Assembly: GCF_900111325.1 (NCBI RefSeq)
Contig: NZ_FOGW01000005.1
Location: 232,788 to 296,787, forward strand
Source of the DNA: Lachnobacterium bovis
GTDB taxonomy: Bacteria > Bacillota > Clostridia > Lachnospirales > Lachnospiraceae
Reading direction: 5' to 3'
DNA length: 64,000 bases
Positions 55,539 to 63,884 of this stretch are shown here, piece after piece; positions within the stretch are counted from its first letter, which is position 1; every line of letters starts with the position of its first letter. A program made the position numbers and the translations under genes. Below the pieces are notes generated by a model, which searched no databases, had not been told where the DNA came from, and saw nothing but the letters and a program-made list of their open reading frames with translations.

Positions 55539-56600
55539 CTACGCTAACATTAAAGCACTTAATAAAATATCTATTTCTTCTTTAGATTTAACAGCAATTC
55601 TATAATATCCTTTTTTTAAGCCTTTAAAATTAGAACAATCTCTAATTAATATATTTTTTTCTAATAAAAATTTATACAAATCAAACTTAGTATAAATTAA
55701 AATAAAATTTGCTTCAGATGGAACTATTTCTAAATCGCTTAATTTACTTGATTTATTTTTTACATTTAACAAGCCTTGAATCAAGTAATTCTTATTAGTT
55801 TCTATCAATTTTCTAGTTTTTACGATATATTCCTTTTGTTTGCATGCTTCATTTCCAACTTCTTGTGCAAAAGTAGAAACATTCCACTCTGACAAATTTC
55901 TTTTAACTAATTCAACAATTTTATCCGAGTAAAAAATACCATACCCTAACCTAATTCCTGGTATAGCAAATATTTTAGTATAAGCTCTAACTCTAATTAA
56001 GCCTTCATAATTATGACTATTTATAAAATCACAATACTCGTCTTCATTAGTCAAAAAATAAGAAAAACATTCATCTATTACCAAAATTTTATTAGCTTTC
56101 TGGCACACACCAATAATTTCATCTAAAACATCAAGATCTATTGTCTGACCGGTTGGATTGTTTGGATTAGTCAAAAACAATAAATCGCAATCACTTTTTT
56201 TTAATTTATTTACAAAATTTGCATCAATACAAAAATTATTTTCTTTTTTTAGATTATACCAATCAATTTTGCAACCAACGGCATCTAAACAATGAATATA
56301 TCCATAGAATGAAGGTGCAAGAAGCAGTGCTTTATTTGGTTTAATTCCATGAGCAATTGCCATAAAAATATCTGATGCGCCATTACCGCACAAAATTCTT
56401 CTATAATCACATCCATATTGTATTGATAAATTCTTTCGCAATTTCTGACATTCTATATCCGGATATTCCTTTATTTTAGGGATAGAATTAATAATTGCTT
56501 CATTAATTTCTTTTGGAACATCCACAAAATTAATATTTACAGAAAAATCATGTTCAACATTATTTCTATAAATATCTCCACCATGTATCATATGTTTCAC
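55539..56600 (-). CDS. cobD: Threonine-phosphate decarboxylase CobD (PLP-dependent)
   Basis: CobD decarboxylates L-threonine-O-3-phosphate to aminopropanol phosphate, the linker of the nucleotide loop. The 353-aa class I/II aminotransferase-fold protein begins MIHGGDIYRNN near its start, as CobD proteins do (HGGN). It contains LCGNGASDIFMAIAHGI, LLFLTNPNNPTGQTID, VIDECFSYFL and the PLP-Lys region RAYTKIFAIPGIRLGYG. A related histidinol-phosphate aminotransferase is the alternative, but the position next to cbiB favours CobD. Confidence 0.92.
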   Translation of the reverse strand: MKHMIHGGDIYRNNVEHDFSVNINFVDVPKEINEAIINSIPKIKEYPDIECQKLRKNLSIQYGCDYRRILCGNGASDIFMAIAHGIKPNKALLLAPSFYGYIHCLDAVGCKIDWYNLKKENNFCIDANFVNKLKKSDCDLLFLTNPNNPTGQTIDLDVLDEIIGVCQKANKILVIDECFSYFLTNEDEYCDFINSHNYEGLIRVRAYTKIFAIPGIRLGYGIFYSDKIVELVKRNLSEWNVSTFAQEVGNEACKQKEYIVKTRKLIETNKNYLIQGLLNVKNKSSKLSDLEIVPSEANFILIYTKFDLYKFLLEKNILIRDCSNFKGLKKGYYRIAVKSKEEIDILLSALMLA

Positions 56601-56646
56601 CTTTTATATATTTTTTAAATTTTATTTTTTATTTGAAATAAAAAAA

Positions 56647-57717
56647 TCATATACTTCCTAACACAAATCTAATTATCAAACTTATGCCTATACATAAAAA
56701 AGCCGTAGTATATAACATATTATTTGCACTTTTTATATCATCTATTCTAATTTTTCTATTAGGATCACCAATATAATCTTTTTTTACAATTTTTCCAAAA
56801 TATTTTGCATCTCCAGCCAATTGAACATTTAACGCTCCAGCACAAACCGACTCTGTCTGTGCAGAATTTGGACTTTTGTGTTTGTAGCGATCTCTCTTAA
56901 ATATAAAAATTGCATTTTTCGTATCATAATTTTTTCCTAAAAAAACACACGAAACTATCATCAAAATAGCACTAATTCTAGATGGTAAATAATTAACAAT
57001 ATCATCTAACTTTGCAGCAAAAGTACCAAAAGTACAATATTTTTCGTTTTTATATCCAATCATCGAATCCAAAGTATTAATTGCTTTATATATAAAACCA
57101 AACACAGGCCCACCAATTGCCAAATAAATAATTGGAGCGATTACACCATCTGAAGTATTTTCGGCTACAGTCTCAACCGCCGCTTTAGTTATACCAATCT
57201 CGTCTAATTCCTTTGTATCTCTACCCACAATCATCGAAACAGCAAATCTTGCTTTTTCAATATCATTTTCCTTTAAAGCCTTATATACCTTCATGCTTTC
57301 AACTTTCAAAGATTTCGTGGCCAAAATATAATAACACATTACACTTTTTATAATTGTATAAACTATTATATTAATCTTACGCGTAAGAATCAAAACTCCC
57401 ATACTTACAAACATCGTACAAAAAACAACCTCAAGAGTTAAAATCATTCCATGATAAAAATTTTTCTTGTTTTTTTGATCTACACTAAGTAAAGGATCAT
57501 TAAGATATAATTTTTTTTCTAAAAAAGATATAAGATTTCCAATCCATCTAATCGGATGAGGCAAACAATAAGGATCTCCAATTAATAAATCTAATAAAAA
57601 TCCAATCAATAATACGAAAAAAAGGTTATATTTATATAAAAAAAAGAGTAAATCTTTGAATTGAAAGACATTAACTTTTGCAATAAATACACTGTCTCTA
57701 TACAAGTCGTAAAACAT
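56647..57717 (-). CDS. cbiB: Adenosylcobinamide-phosphate synthase CbiB
   Basis: This membrane enzyme attaches aminopropanol phosphate to adenosylcobyric acid. The 356-aa product has about five hydrophobic segments and the CbiB signatures FLLDLLIGDPYCLPHPIRWIGNLI, AVSMIVGRDTKELDEIGITKAAVETVAENTSDGVIAPIIYLAIGG, INTLDSMIGYKNEKY, and HKSPNSAQTESVCAGALNVQLAGDAKYFG. GGAG lies 8 nt before the ATG. The N-terminus has about 25 extra residues. It starts 2 nt after the CobU/CobC-like gene. Confidence 0.95.
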   Translation of the reverse strand: MFYDLYRDSVFIAKVNVFQFKDLLFFLYKYNLFFVLLIGFLLDLLIGDPYCLPHPIRWIGNLISFLEKKLYLNDPLLSVDQKNKKNFYHGMILTLEVVFCTMFVSMGVLILTRKINIIVYTIIKSVMCYYILATKSLKVESMKVYKALKENDIEKARFAVSMIVGRDTKELDEIGITKAAVETVAENTSDGVIAPIIYLAIGGPVFGFIYKAINTLDSMIGYKNEKYCTFGTFAAKLDDIVNYLPSRISAILMIVSCVFLGKNYDTKNAIFIFKRDRYKHKSPNSAQTESVCAGALNVQLAGDAKYFGKIVKKDYIGDPNRKIRIDDIKSANNMLYTTAFLCIGISLIIRFVLGSI

Positions 57718-57719
57718 TC

Positions 57720-58985
57720 CTATATCTCCTTTTCAATTTCAACATTGTCGATTTTTTTACCATCAAAAGTAAAACTTACAATATAGCCTCGACCATTCTT
57801 AACTCTATACTCATAATACCCTTCGCCCAAAAGAATATTCATGATTGCCATTATAGTTCCTCCGTGTGCAACAATTGCAAAATCAACATCTTTCATATTA
57901 ATATAAAAATTTGAAAACAAATCGTAGCACAATTGAAGAATTTCATCAAATCCCTGACCTACTCTTTTTATAAAACTTTCTTTGTCTTCTCCTTCTGGGA
58001 AAGGGATTTCACCATTACTATCTATCCATTTTTGATAATATGAATTTTCTTTTAAATCATTATAATTTTTTCCCTCAAATCTGCCAAAATCCATTTCTTC
58101 AAGTTTTGAATTTAAAAATATTTCTTTATTCTCGAAAACAATTTTAGCGGTTTGTGAACATCTAATTAATGGACTCGAAAAAACAATAGAACAATCCGGA
58201 TAAAATTTATCATCTTTCATCTGTTTTAGTTCTATTATTCCTTTATCTGTTAAACATTCATCAGTTTTTCCTATATAACGACCTTCTAAATTTCCGTGAG
58301 TTTTACCATGTCTAACTAACGCCATCTTAAAACGCATTTTTTTCTTTTGTTTTTTTATTTCCTGTTCAACTCCACAAAAGATTCTAGAAAAAATATCTGC
58401 ATCTTCTGCTAATTTTTGTAAAACACTACCATTTAATTCTCTGTATACTCTTTCCTCTTCAAGCATTGGAACAACACAATTCCCTATTTCATCAGAAATA
58501 ATGATTACATTATTGTTCTCGTTAATTTTTTTTATAAACATAACAATTAATTTTTCAACTAATGAAATATCTATTTTTCGCTCAGGATAATTTTTATCGA
58601 AAATCAAATATTTTATAAAGAAATTAAACTTATTAAAAATGATATATTTTTTATTATTTTTTATATCTATATTAAACTGGCTTGCTTCAAATAAATTTTT
58701 ATCTATATTTTCTTTAATATTATCAGTAAAAACACCGTTAATATTAAATGTAGAATAAAATTTTTGAAAAAATTTCTCACAAAATGAAATATCAGAATTT
58801 AATTCAAAATTTATTGAATTAGTTTCATATGTTTCTGATCCAAAAAGTACCGAATGTAAACTCTGACAATTATTATTAGAACAATCACCGTCAAAATTTA
58901 TAATATAATTTTCTGTTAGTTCATGTTTTTTCAAAACAGTTTGCAATTTTCCTTGGGCTGTTCCACCTACATATAATTCAATCAC
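57720..58985 (-). CDS. CobU-like (degenerate) / CobC alpha-ribazole phosphatase fusion
   Basis: Residues 1 to about 212 resemble CobU: P-loop-like VGGTAQGK (6-13) and NNVIIISDEIGNCVVPMLEEERVYRELNGSVLQKLAEDADIFSRIFCGVEQEI, the CobU NEVG...G.L.Q..A block. The guanylylation His motif (HxxxR) is absent and the middle is AT-rich, low-complexity sequence, so kinase activity is doubtful. Residues about 218-421 are an intact histidine phosphatase of CobC type (LVRHGKTHGNLEGRYIGKTDECLT, VFSSPLIRCSQTA, EMDFGRFEGKNY, VAHGGTIMAI). It removes the phosphate from alpha-ribazole-P or adenosylcobalamin-P. A separate full CobU is encoded 0.9 kb away. Confidence 0.85.
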   Translation of the reverse strand: MIELYVGGTAQGKLQTVLKKHELTENYIINFDGDCSNNNCQSLHSVLFGSETYETNSINFELNSDISFCEKFFQKFYSTFNINGVFTDNIKENIDKNLFEASQFNIDIKNNKKYIIFNKFNFFIKYLIFDKNYPERKIDISLVEKLIVMFIKKINENNNVIIISDEIGNCVVPMLEEERVYRELNGSVLQKLAEDADIFSRIFCGVEQEIKKQKKKMRFKMALVRHGKTHGNLEGRYIGKTDECLTDKGIIELKQMKDDKFYPDCSIVFSSPLIRCSQTAKIVFENKEIFLNSKLEEMDFGRFEGKNYNDLKENSYYQKWIDSNGEIPFPEGEDKESFIKRVGQGFDEILQLCYDLFSNFYINMKDVDFAIVAHGGTIMAIMNILLGEGYYEYRVKNGRGYIVSFTFDGKKIDNVEIEKEI

Positions 58986-59005
58986 TTTAATTACCTTTTT
59001 CCCTT

Positions 59006-59791
59006 CTAAATCAAATTTGGCATCTCTGTTACAACTAATGCAAACATTAAAATAACAAGTTCAAATAATGTTACGAACCAACCGGCAACGTCTCCTGTTA
59101 TTCCACCAAATTGTTTTTTACTGTACCAATTATAATAAAGATACATAACGATAGATATAGCAATTACAATCAATCCTTTTATAGAAAATAAATATAACAA
59201 AAAGCCATAAACCATAATTAATTGTACAATAAGACTTCCTGCAACAATATTCTTATCCGCTGTTTTTGAAAAAAAAGATAAACTTCCACCTCTAGCACTT
59301 TTAAAAAATATAACAGATAATCCACTAAAACATCTGCTCATTACGAAACTAGATGCAACAATTGTTATTGTCTGTATTAAATGAATTTCTGAAAAAAAGC
59401 CAACATAAAATAATTCATATAAAATTGCCATAATAACAGAAAATGCTCCGATATGTGGATCTTTTAAAATTTCTAGCTTTTCCTCTTTACTCTTATACGA
59501 ATGGATTGCATCCATCGTATCCATATATCCATCAAAATGAAAACCTCCACTTATTAAAAGTGGTATACTTGTACCTATCAACGAAAATAAAATAGAATGA
59601 TGAACTACTCCTTTTTTTAATAAAATCTCGTATAACATAAACCATCCTATTTGAACTGCACCAATAAGTAATCCAATCCATGGAAAGAAACATAAAGTAT
59701 ACCTCATGTCTTTTTCCTTCCATTCAAATTGTGGCATTGGTATTTTAGAATAAATAGAAAACGATATGCATAATGCCTTTAAAACTGTCAT
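59006..59791 (-). CDS. cobS: Cobalamin synthase CobS (adenosylcobinamide-GDP ribazoletransferase)
   Basis: CobS joins adenosylcobinamide-GDP to alpha-ribazole or its phosphate in the membrane. The 261-aa product has multiple hydrophobic segments, SFSIYSKIPMPQFEW near the start, and the metal-site motif GGFHFDGYMDTMDAIHSYKSKEEKLEILKDPHIGAFSV. Its C-terminal QFGGITGDVAGWFVTLFELVILM is also typical. It lies between cobU and the CobU/CobC fusion gene. Confidence 0.95.
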   Translation of the reverse strand: MTVLKALCISFSIYSKIPMPQFEWKEKDMRYTLCFFPWIGLLIGAVQIGWFMLYEILLKKGVVHHSILFSLIGTSIPLLISGGFHFDGYMDTMDAIHSYKSKEEKLEILKDPHIGAFSVIMAILYELFYVGFFSEIHLIQTITIVASSFVMSRCFSGLSVIFFKSARGGSLSFFSKTADKNIVAGSLIVQLIMVYGFLLYLFSIKGLIVIAISIVMYLYYNWYSKKQFGGITGDVAGWFVTLFELVILMFALVVTEMPNLI

Positions 59792-59862
59792 TTTTACTCC
59801 TTAATTAAAATTTTTAGATTTAATATTTATGATTATAATTTTATTACTAAACAATTCTTTTT

Positions 59863-60573
59863 TTACTTTATTTGTAAAACCATTCCTTCAGTCACCTCAA
59901 AAACGCTGTCAACGATTTCTGCCAATTGAACATTAATATTTCCTAATATTTCTATATACTTTTGTGTTAACTCATCATAAATATTTCCACTTTCAAAAAT
60001 ATTGTCCGAGACAATAACACAATTTTCACATTGCTTAGCAATACATAAAACTTCCTCAACAATATGGTTAGACAACTTAACAACTATATCATCATCAATA
60101 ATCTTATAATCAAAATCTAGCCATCCCATTTTCAAATCAAACATTTCATTAGAAAGTAAATTTGAAATGCTCTCTAACAAAACATTATATTTTCTAGATT
60201 TATCATTTATTGTTCTATTCTCTGTTTTATGTTCGATCCGTAACTTATCTTCAATTGTCTTATTCTCTGTTTTATGTTCGATTCGTAACTTATCTTCAAT
60301 TGTCTTATTTTCTGTTAAATAGTCCGTATCAACCTTATTACTTTCTATATAATTGATAAAAGCCTTATCAACTAATTGTGATTGCTCGATAGTGAAAAAA
60401 CCTTTATTTCTTCTGCTAAGTTGATGTTTTTTTATTTTTTTTAAATTTTCATCTATGTTCTTTTCCATAGTAGCTATGTAAATTTTATTTTCAGAATTTG
60501 TTTTTTTAGATAAAAAATCTTCTGCAAAATTGGATTTTCCGCTACTACTTCCGCCTATTATCAAGTAATTCAT
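59863..60573 (-). CDS. cobU: Adenosylcobinamide kinase / guanylyltransferase CobU with internal tandem repeat
   Basis: CobU phosphorylates adenosylcobinamide and transfers GMP to it. The 236-aa product has the P-loop IIGGSSSGKSNFAED (7-14) and the guanylylated-His region KIKKHQLSRRNKGFFTIEQ (His50). CENCVIVSDNIFESGNIYDELTQKYIEILGNINVQLAEIVDSVFEV is its CobU C-terminal block. An insertion at residues 87-128 consists of two exact copies and one partial copy of TENKTIEDKLRIEHK. Canonical CobU is about 180 aa, so the insertion accounts for most of the extra length. It looks functional; the repeat may be a surface loop. Confidence 0.88.
   Translation of the reverse strand: MNYLIIGGSSSGKSNFAEDFLSKKTNSENKIYIATMEKNIDENLKKIKKHQLSRRNKGFFTIEQSQLVDKAFINYIESNKVDTDYLTENKTIEDKLRIEHKTENKTIEDKLRIEHKTENRTINDKSRKYNVLLESISNLLSNEMFDLKMGWLDFDYKIIDDDIVVKLSNHIVEEVLCIAKQCENCVIVSDNIFESGNIYDELTQKYIEILGNINVQLAEIVDSVFEVTEGMVLQIK
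60190..60315. repeat. 45-bp tandem repeat inside cobU
   Basis: Two near-identical 45-bp units (60221-60265 and 60266-60310, two differences) are flanked by a partial third copy. The unit keeps the reading frame and encodes 15 residues, so copy number could vary without frameshift. Confidence 0.9.
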
Positions 60574-60628
60574 CTTGCAACAACCTTCCAGTTTAAATGT
60601 ATCAATAAAACATAGCTATTAAAATATT

Positions 60629-61687
60629 TTATTGTTTTTTATATGCATCTATTTTAATATCTTCAAACGTATTTGGCGAATTATATACCCCCATTGCCAA
60701 GTCTAATAACGACATCAACATAATTGTTCCTGTACCTTCGCCTAAAGCTAAATCAGCATCAATAATAGGATTTAAATCTAATTCTTTTATTATGAAATCG
60801 TATGCTTTTTCTCTACTTCTATGAGAAGCAATCATATAATCAACTGTGCCCGGACATATTTTTTCAGCTAAAAGTGCTGCAATAGCACTAATGACTCCAT
60901 CAATCACAATTGGAATACTATATAATGCACCACCAATGAATACTCCAACTAAACCTGCAATATCTAATCCTCCAACAGCACATAAAATTTCAAAAGGCTC
61001 TGCTTCCTTTAATTTATGTTTCTTTATTGCCTGTTCAATTACTTTTCTTTTTTTATGAAGGCCCAACGTACTCAATCCGGCACCTCTACCTACAACTTCC
61101 TTAACCGGACATTTTAAAAGCGCTGCAGTAATTGCAGAACTAGTTGTTGTATTGCCTATTCCCATTTCACCTGTTCCAATTAATTCGTAGCCAAATTTCT
61201 TACACTGCTCAACCAAAGAAATTCCAACAGAAATAGCCATAGACGCTTCTTTTTCAGTCATCGCTTTTTCTTTTGCAAAATTTTTTGTCCCTAAAGAAAT
61301 TTTTTTATTAACAACACCTGGAATATTTTTTTTACAATTTATTCCAATATCAACTGGTATTACTCTTACCCCTGCCACAGAAGCCATCTTTCCAACAGAG
61401 GATGTATTTTTACCCATGGACTCAGCGACTGCAGCTGTTACATTTTGCTGAGATTGACTTATCCCTTCTTCTACAACTCCATTATCTGCACACATGACGA
61501 TAACTGCTTTTTTATCAATTTTACAATTAATTTGACCTTGGATAGCACCAATTTGACAAATAATATCTTCAAATTTTCCAAGACTATCTAACGGTTTAGC
61601 AATATTATTCAATGAATCTTTAACCAAATCCGATATTCTCCAATCCGGCTGAATAATATTTAGTCGCTCTATCTCATGTATATTCAT
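60629..61687 (-). CDS. cobT: Nicotinate-nucleotide-dimethylbenzimidazole phosphoribosyltransferase CobT
   Basis: CobT makes alpha-ribazole phosphate from nicotinate mononucleotide and the lower-ligand base. The 352-aa product has LDSLGKFEDIICQIGAIQG, VIVMCADNGVVEEGISQSQQNVT, GEMGIGNTTTSSAITAALL, VGRGAGLSTLGLHKK, and the catalytic-Glu region DADLALGEGTGTIMLMSLL. The start is uncertain: GTG at 61696 has no ribosome binding site, and ATG at 61687 has only GAG 5-6 nt upstream. It follows a repeat-rich gap after cbiP. Confidence 0.94.
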   Translation of the reverse strand: MNIHEIERLNIIQPDWRISDLVKDSLNNIAKPLDSLGKFEDIICQIGAIQGQINCKIDKKAVIVMCADNGVVEEGISQSQQNVTAAVAESMGKNTSSVGKMASVAGVRVIPVDIGINCKKNIPGVVNKKISLGTKNFAKEKAMTEKEASMAISVGISLVEQCKKFGYELIGTGEMGIGNTTTSSAITAALLKCPVKEVVGRGAGLSTLGLHKKRKVIEQAIKKHKLKEAEPFEILCAVGGLDIAGLVGVFIGGALYSIPIVIDGVISAIAALLAEKICPGTVDYMIASHRSREKAYDFIIKELDLNPIIDADLALGEGTGTIMLMSLLDLAMGVYNSPNTFEDIKIDAYKKQ

Positions 61688-61695
61688 ATTGCTCA

Positions 61696-61835
61696 CATAT
61701 GATTTTTCATCATCTTATTTTTATGACTTATATCATATTTTCCTTTCATATTTTTTTTTATGATTTATCTTTCATATTTGTTTTTTATGATTTATCTTTC
61801 ATATTTAATTTTTATGATTTATATCATATTTTTAT
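61696..61835. repeat. Cluster of imperfect AT-rich repeats between cbiP and cobT
   Basis: The core TTTTATGA followed by TTTAT and CATAT recurs with starts at 61719, 61757, 61783 and 61810. The last three are 26-27 bp apart. Several copies are near-palindromes (ATGAT...ATCAT). The cluster reaches the cbiP stop codon and the cobT start and contains no gene. Confidence 0.75.
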
Positions 61836-63334
61836 GAATTGATTATATTATAAATTTCTTCCATATCAATGTTTTTTCGAACCAAATCTGCCAATTTATC
61901 ATATTCTTTTTCCTTAAAATCAGAATAATCAAATTGTTGAATTTCGTCAAAAGATAATCCTTTTTCTTTTGATAATTGTTCTATAATTATATCAGATATG
62001 TCTTCATAATCAAATATTCCATGGACATAAGTTCCATAAATATCCCTATTTTCTTGAACATTTTTTATTTTTTTATATACCCCTTCTTGAGTTCCATCCT
62101 GCTTTTGTAATAAAAAAACATCACTGTCCAAAAACTCTGTTCTACCCATATGAATTTCATAACCTTTAAAATCTTTATTAGATAATTTTTCAAATATTCC
62201 TTGTACTTTGTTAAAATTTCCTTGTACTTGTCTTGTCGTCTTTTCATTTGATAGAACTGTTTTTGTTTGTATCAGTCCTAAACCATTTATTTTTCCACCA
62301 GATTCTACTCCAAGTGGATCCTCTATTTCTAACCCTAACATTTGATATCCACCACAAATCCCCCAAATTGGTGTTTTACTATTTTTTAAAATTTTTGCTT
62401 CAAGACCAGATTCTCTAAGCCATTTCATATCAGCAATTGTGCTCTTAGTCCCTGGTAAAACTATCAAATCAGGATTCTTAAATTCTCGACTATTATCTAC
62501 AAAACGCACCGATACGTTTTCATATTTTGCAAATACATCGAAATCTGTAAAATTAGACATTCTTGGATATTTAATAACAACAATATCTATAGCTTTTTGA
62601 AGCTTATTATCAAATTTATTTGTCAAACTATCTTCATCTTCTAACTTAATATTACCATAAGGAATAACACCTACAACCTTTTTTTTGCTCTTTTCTTCTA
62701 ACATTTCAATTCCCGGCTGTAAAATATCTTTGTCCCCTCTAAATTTATTGATTACTAATCCCTTTATTCTATCTTGTTCTTTGGAATCTAATAAAATTAA
62801 TGTACCAATTAATTGTGCAAAAACTCCGCCTCTGTCAATATCACCCACCAAAATTACTGGAGCATCTAACATTTCAGCTAACCCCATATTTACGATATCA
62901 TTTTCTCTTAAATTTATTTCGGCCGGACTTCCTGCTCCCTCAATTATTATAACGTCATATAGTTCTTCTAATTTACTGAACGCCTTTTTTATTTCTGGAA
63001 TAAGTTTAACTTTATACTTGAAATAATCAACAGCTTTCATATTTCCAAGGACTTTTCCATTAACAATAATCTGAGATCCTACATCGTTAGTCGGTTTTAA
63101 TAAAATCGGATTCATATACACAGATGGTTTTATTTTTGCAGCTTCAGCTTGCATAACTTGTGCTCTCCCCATCTCTAATCCGTCTTCAGTTATATACGAA
63201 TTCAACGCCATATTTTGCGATTTGAATGGTGCCACTTTATAACCATCCTGTTTTAAAATCCTACACAGAGCTGCAACTAATAAACTTTTACCAGCATTAG
63301 ACATTGTTCCTTGTACCATTATCGTTTTTGCCAT
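61832..63334 (-). CDS. cbiP: Cobyric acid synthase CbiP (CobQ)
   Basis: CbiP amidates side chains b, d, e and g of adenosylcobyrinate diamide, using glutamine and ATP. The 500-aa product has the N-terminal synthetase domain (MVQGTMSNAGKSLLVAALCRIL, FKSQNMALNSYITEDGLEMGRAQVMQAEAA, IIEGAGSPAEINL, GDIDRGGVFAQLIGTL). It also has the class I glutaminase domain with Cys in PIWGICGGYQMLG and a C-terminal His in YGTYVHGIFD. GAGGG precedes the ATG. It is the first gene of the cobalamin run; only about 37 nt separate it from the tRNA terminator. Confidence 0.97.
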   Translation of the reverse strand: MAKTIMVQGTMSNAGKSLLVAALCRILKQDGYKVAPFKSQNMALNSYITEDGLEMGRAQVMQAEAAKIKPSVYMNPILLKPTNDVGSQIIVNGKVLGNMKAVDYFKYKVKLIPEIKKAFSKLEELYDVIIIEGAGSPAEINLRENDIVNMGLAEMLDAPVILVGDIDRGGVFAQLIGTLILLDSKEQDRIKGLVINKFRGDKDILQPGIEMLEEKSKKKVVGVIPYGNIKLEDEDSLTNKFDNKLQKAIDIVVIKYPRMSNFTDFDVFAKYENVSVRFVDNSREFKNPDLIVLPGTKSTIADMKWLRESGLEAKILKNSKTPIWGICGGYQMLGLEIEDPLGVESGGKINGLGLIQTKTVLSNEKTTRQVQGNFNKVQGIFEKLSNKDFKGYEIHMGRTEFLDSDVFLLQKQDGTQEGVYKKIKNVQENRDIYGTYVHGIFDYEDISDIIIEQLSKEKGLSFDEIQQFDYSDFKEKEYDKLADLVRKNIDMEEIYNIINS

Positions 63335-63363
63335 TTTTTACCCTCGTTATTTTTCTTTTATAT

Positions 63364-63393
63364 ACAAAAAAAGCTATGCATTGTGCATAGCTT
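63364..63393 (-). terminator. Terminator of the rRNA-tRNA transcript
   Basis: A perfect 10-bp stem (AAGCTATGCA, 63371-63380, with 63384-63393) has a 3-nt loop and T7 following on the minus strand. Confidence 0.93.
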
Positions 63394-63398
63394 AAACA

Positions 63399-63472
63399 CG
63401 ACCCAAGAGGGACTTGAACCCTCGACCTCCGCCGTGACAGGGCGGCGCTCTAACCAACTGAGCCATTGGGCC
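63399..63472 (-). tRNA. tRNA-Asp (anticodon GTC)
   Basis: A 74-nt cloverleaf: acceptor GGCCCAA/TTGGGTC with discriminator G, D-arm GCTCAGTTGGTTAGAGC, anticodon arm CCGCC-CTGTCAC-GGCGG, T-arm GAGGG-TTCAAGT-CCCTC. CCA is not encoded. It is the last gene of the tRNA run. Confidence 0.95.
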
Positions 63473-63489
63473 TTGATAAAATTTTTGAA

Positions 63490-63563
63490 TGGACCATCGG
63501 GGACTCGAACCCAGGACCGACCGGTTATGAGCCGGTTGCTCTAACCAACTGAGCTAATGGTCC
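63490..63563 (-). tRNA. tRNA with anticodon CAT (Ile2 or elongator Met)
   Basis: A 74-nt cloverleaf: acceptor GGACCAT/ATGGTCC with discriminator A, anticodon loop CTCATAA. It resembles the Firmicute tRNA-Ile(CAT), read as AUA after lysidine modification, more than the usual TTCATAC loop of Bacillus elongator Met. The T-stem CTGGG/CCCCG has one T-C mismatch. Confidence 0.9.
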
Positions 63564-63584
63564 AAAAAACAAAATATAAACAAA

Positions 63585-63657
63585 AGCCGATGATCGGACT
63601 CGAACCGATAACCTGCTGATTACAAATCAGCTGCTCTGCCAATTGAGCCACATCGGC
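63585..63657 (-). tRNA. tRNA-Thr (anticodon TGT)
   Basis: A 73-nt cloverleaf: acceptor GCCGATG/CATCGGC with discriminator T, anticodon arm GCTGA-TTTGTAA-TCAGC, T-arm ATCGG-TTCGAGT-CCGAT. Confidence 0.95.
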
Positions 63658-63678
63658 TTATACTCTTATGAGCATAAA

Positions 63679-63750
63679 TGACTCCGACGGGAATCGAACC
63701 CGTGTTACCGCCGTGAAAGGGCGATGTCTTAACCGCTTGACCACGGAGCC
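63679..63750 (-). tRNA. tRNA-Glu (anticodon TTC)
   Basis: A 72-nt cloverleaf: acceptor GGCTCCG/CGGAGTC (one G-T pair) with discriminator A, anticodon arm TCGCC-CTTTCAC-GGCGG, T-arm ACGGG-TTCGATT-CCCGT. It is the substrate of the GltX encoded at 21-22 kb. Confidence 0.95.
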
Positions 63751-63754
63751 ATAA

Positions 63755-63826
63755 CTCCCCGAGTAGGGCTCGAACCTACAACAACTCGGTTAACAGCCGA
63801 GTGCTCTACCATTGAGCTATCGAGGA
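63755..63826 (-). tRNA. tRNA-Asn (anticodon GTT)
   Basis: A 72-nt cloverleaf: acceptor TCCTCGA/TCGGGGA (one G-T pair) with discriminator G, anticodon arm CTCGG-CTGTTAA-CCGAG, T-arm GTAGG-TTCGAGC-CCTAC. It is the first tRNA after the 23S rRNA, 58 nt away. Confidence 0.95.
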
Positions 63827-63884
63827 TTATTTAATTGAAGTATTATACCTTCAAAACTTCATACAAGTTATTAAAAACCTTTTT

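Noticed and set aside
63311..63544. Plus-strand open frame over the tRNA genes
   Set aside because: It reads through the terminator and the reverse complements of two tRNA genes; it is a translation artefact often seen in databases.
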